A stretch of 5,944 nt of DNA. Origin: Erysipelotrichaceae bacterium (lineage in GTDB: Bacteria; Bacillota_I; Bacilli_A; Erysipelotrichales; Erysipelotrichaceae). Below the pieces are notes generated by a model. That model did not search any database and was not told the DNA's origin. It saw only the letters and a list, made by a program, of their open reading frames with translations. The stretch spans positions 1-5,944 of the forward strand of contig JAILBD010000080.1 in assembly GCA_024681275.1 (NCBI GenBank). Direction: 5' to 3'. Made by a program: the position numbers and the translations under genes. Position 1 is the stretch's first letter. The number at the start of each line of letters is the position of its first letter. Shown here in pieces: positions 5,415 to 5,944 of this stretch.

Positions 5415-5944
5415 ATGCGTTTAGATGTACTTTCCATTTTTATCGGATTAGTTGTAGGAGCTCTTTTATTCTTCCTTTACAATTCAGCTGTAGGGAAAAA
5501 TGCACAGAAAGAAGCTCAGAAAATCTTAGATGAAGCAAATAATCAAGCTAAAAACACTGTTAAACAGGCCGTTTTAGATGGTAAGACACAAGTCTATGAT
5601 CTGAAACTGCAGGCAGAAAAGGAAATCAAGGAAAAGAAGAGTGAGATCCAGAATCAGGAGAACAAACTCCAGAGAAGGGAAGATTCATTGAATTTCCGTG
5701 ATGAGAATTTAACACAAAAAGAGCGTAAATTAGATGAAAAGCTAAGAAAAGCAGAGGACAAAGCTGCTCAACTAGATAAAATGGAAGAAGAACTGCAATC
5801 CAGGATCGACGGACAGATTGCACTTCTGGAAAAAGTTTCAAACATGAGCGAACAGGAAGCGAGATCCGAGCTCATGGAAGTCGTCGAAGCAAAAATGGCA
5901 GATGAGACTGCTGCTTACATCCGTGAAAAGGAAGAAGAAGCAAG
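5415..5944 (+). CDS. rny: Ribonuclease Y, N-terminal part (cut by right edge)
   Basis: Membrane-anchored endoribonuclease that initiates mRNA decay in many Bacillota. 176 codons are visible out of about 510-520 expected, and the frame is open at the window end. Residues 4-23 form the single N-terminal membrane anchor (VLSIFIGLVVGALLFFLY), followed by a long highly charged coiled coil (about 28-135) with the family-typical register around RREDSLNFRDENLTQKERKL (88-107). The segment LLEKVSNMSEQEAR (137-150) matches the RNase Y region just before its KH domain (B. subtilis has LERISGLTQEQAR). The KH domain and the HD catalytic domain lie outside the window, so their integrity cannot be judged. 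GGAGG at 5402-5406 is eight bases before the ATG. The position after recA is conserved in B. subtilis and relatives. Leucine TTA codons are frequent here but absent from recA. Confidence 0.95.
   Translation, partial: MRLDVLSIFIGLVVGALLFFLYNSAVGKNAQKEAQKILDEANNQAKNTVKQAVLDGKTQVYDLKLQAEKEIKEKKSEIQNQENKLQRREDSLNFRDENLTQKERKLDEKLRKAEDKAAQLDKMEEELQSRIDGQIALLEKVSNMSEQEARSELMEVVEAKMADETAAYIREKEEEA

Overview
The window is a compact housekeeping stretch from a low-to-moderate GC Gram-positive bacterium (Bacillota). The signs are a ponA-recU pair divergent from gpsB, a B-type RNase P RNA, a pgsA-recA-rny order, strong GGAGG-type ribosome binding sites and a TTG start on recA. The protein sequences feel closest to the Erysipelotrichia or a neighbouring Bacilli lineage, but that placement is an impression from reading, not a search result.

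Layout. Positions 1-2755 are read leftward: recU (Holliday junction resolvase), then a class A penicillin-binding protein whose C-terminal end runs off the left edge. A 98-base divergent intergenic region (2756-2853) follows. Rightward come gpsB (2854-3168), the RNase P RNA gene rnpB (about 3167-3495) with its own terminator, pgsA (3603-4196), recA (4244-5272) with a terminator that folds over its own stop codon, and the first 176 codons of rny (5415 onward, cut by the right edge).

How the genes fit together. The left half is a cell-wall and division module: the bifunctional peptidoglycan synthase, its usual partner GpsB, and RecU, which by long-standing synteny is co-transcribed with the synthase. 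The right half carries phosphatidylglycerol synthesis (PgsA), homologous recombination (RecA) and membrane-anchored mRNA decay (RNase Y); the RNase P RNA sits between the halves. Two neighbourhoods that lie far apart in Bacillus subtilis (ponA-recU/gpsB-rnpB and pgsA-recA-rny) are joined here, and cinA, which lies between pgsA and recA in B. subtilis, is absent.

I see no mobile element, CRISPR array, tRNA or clear foreign segment, and no candidate for a new biological system. The points worth a second look are compact RNA-level arrangements: the RNase P RNA P1 helix begins inside the gpsB stop codon; the RNase P RNA lacks the P19 region and has a minimal P3; the recA stop codon is in a GUGA tetraloop of its terminator; there is no visible SOS box; and the synthase has no arginine in its cytoplasmic tail, although GpsB is encoded next door.
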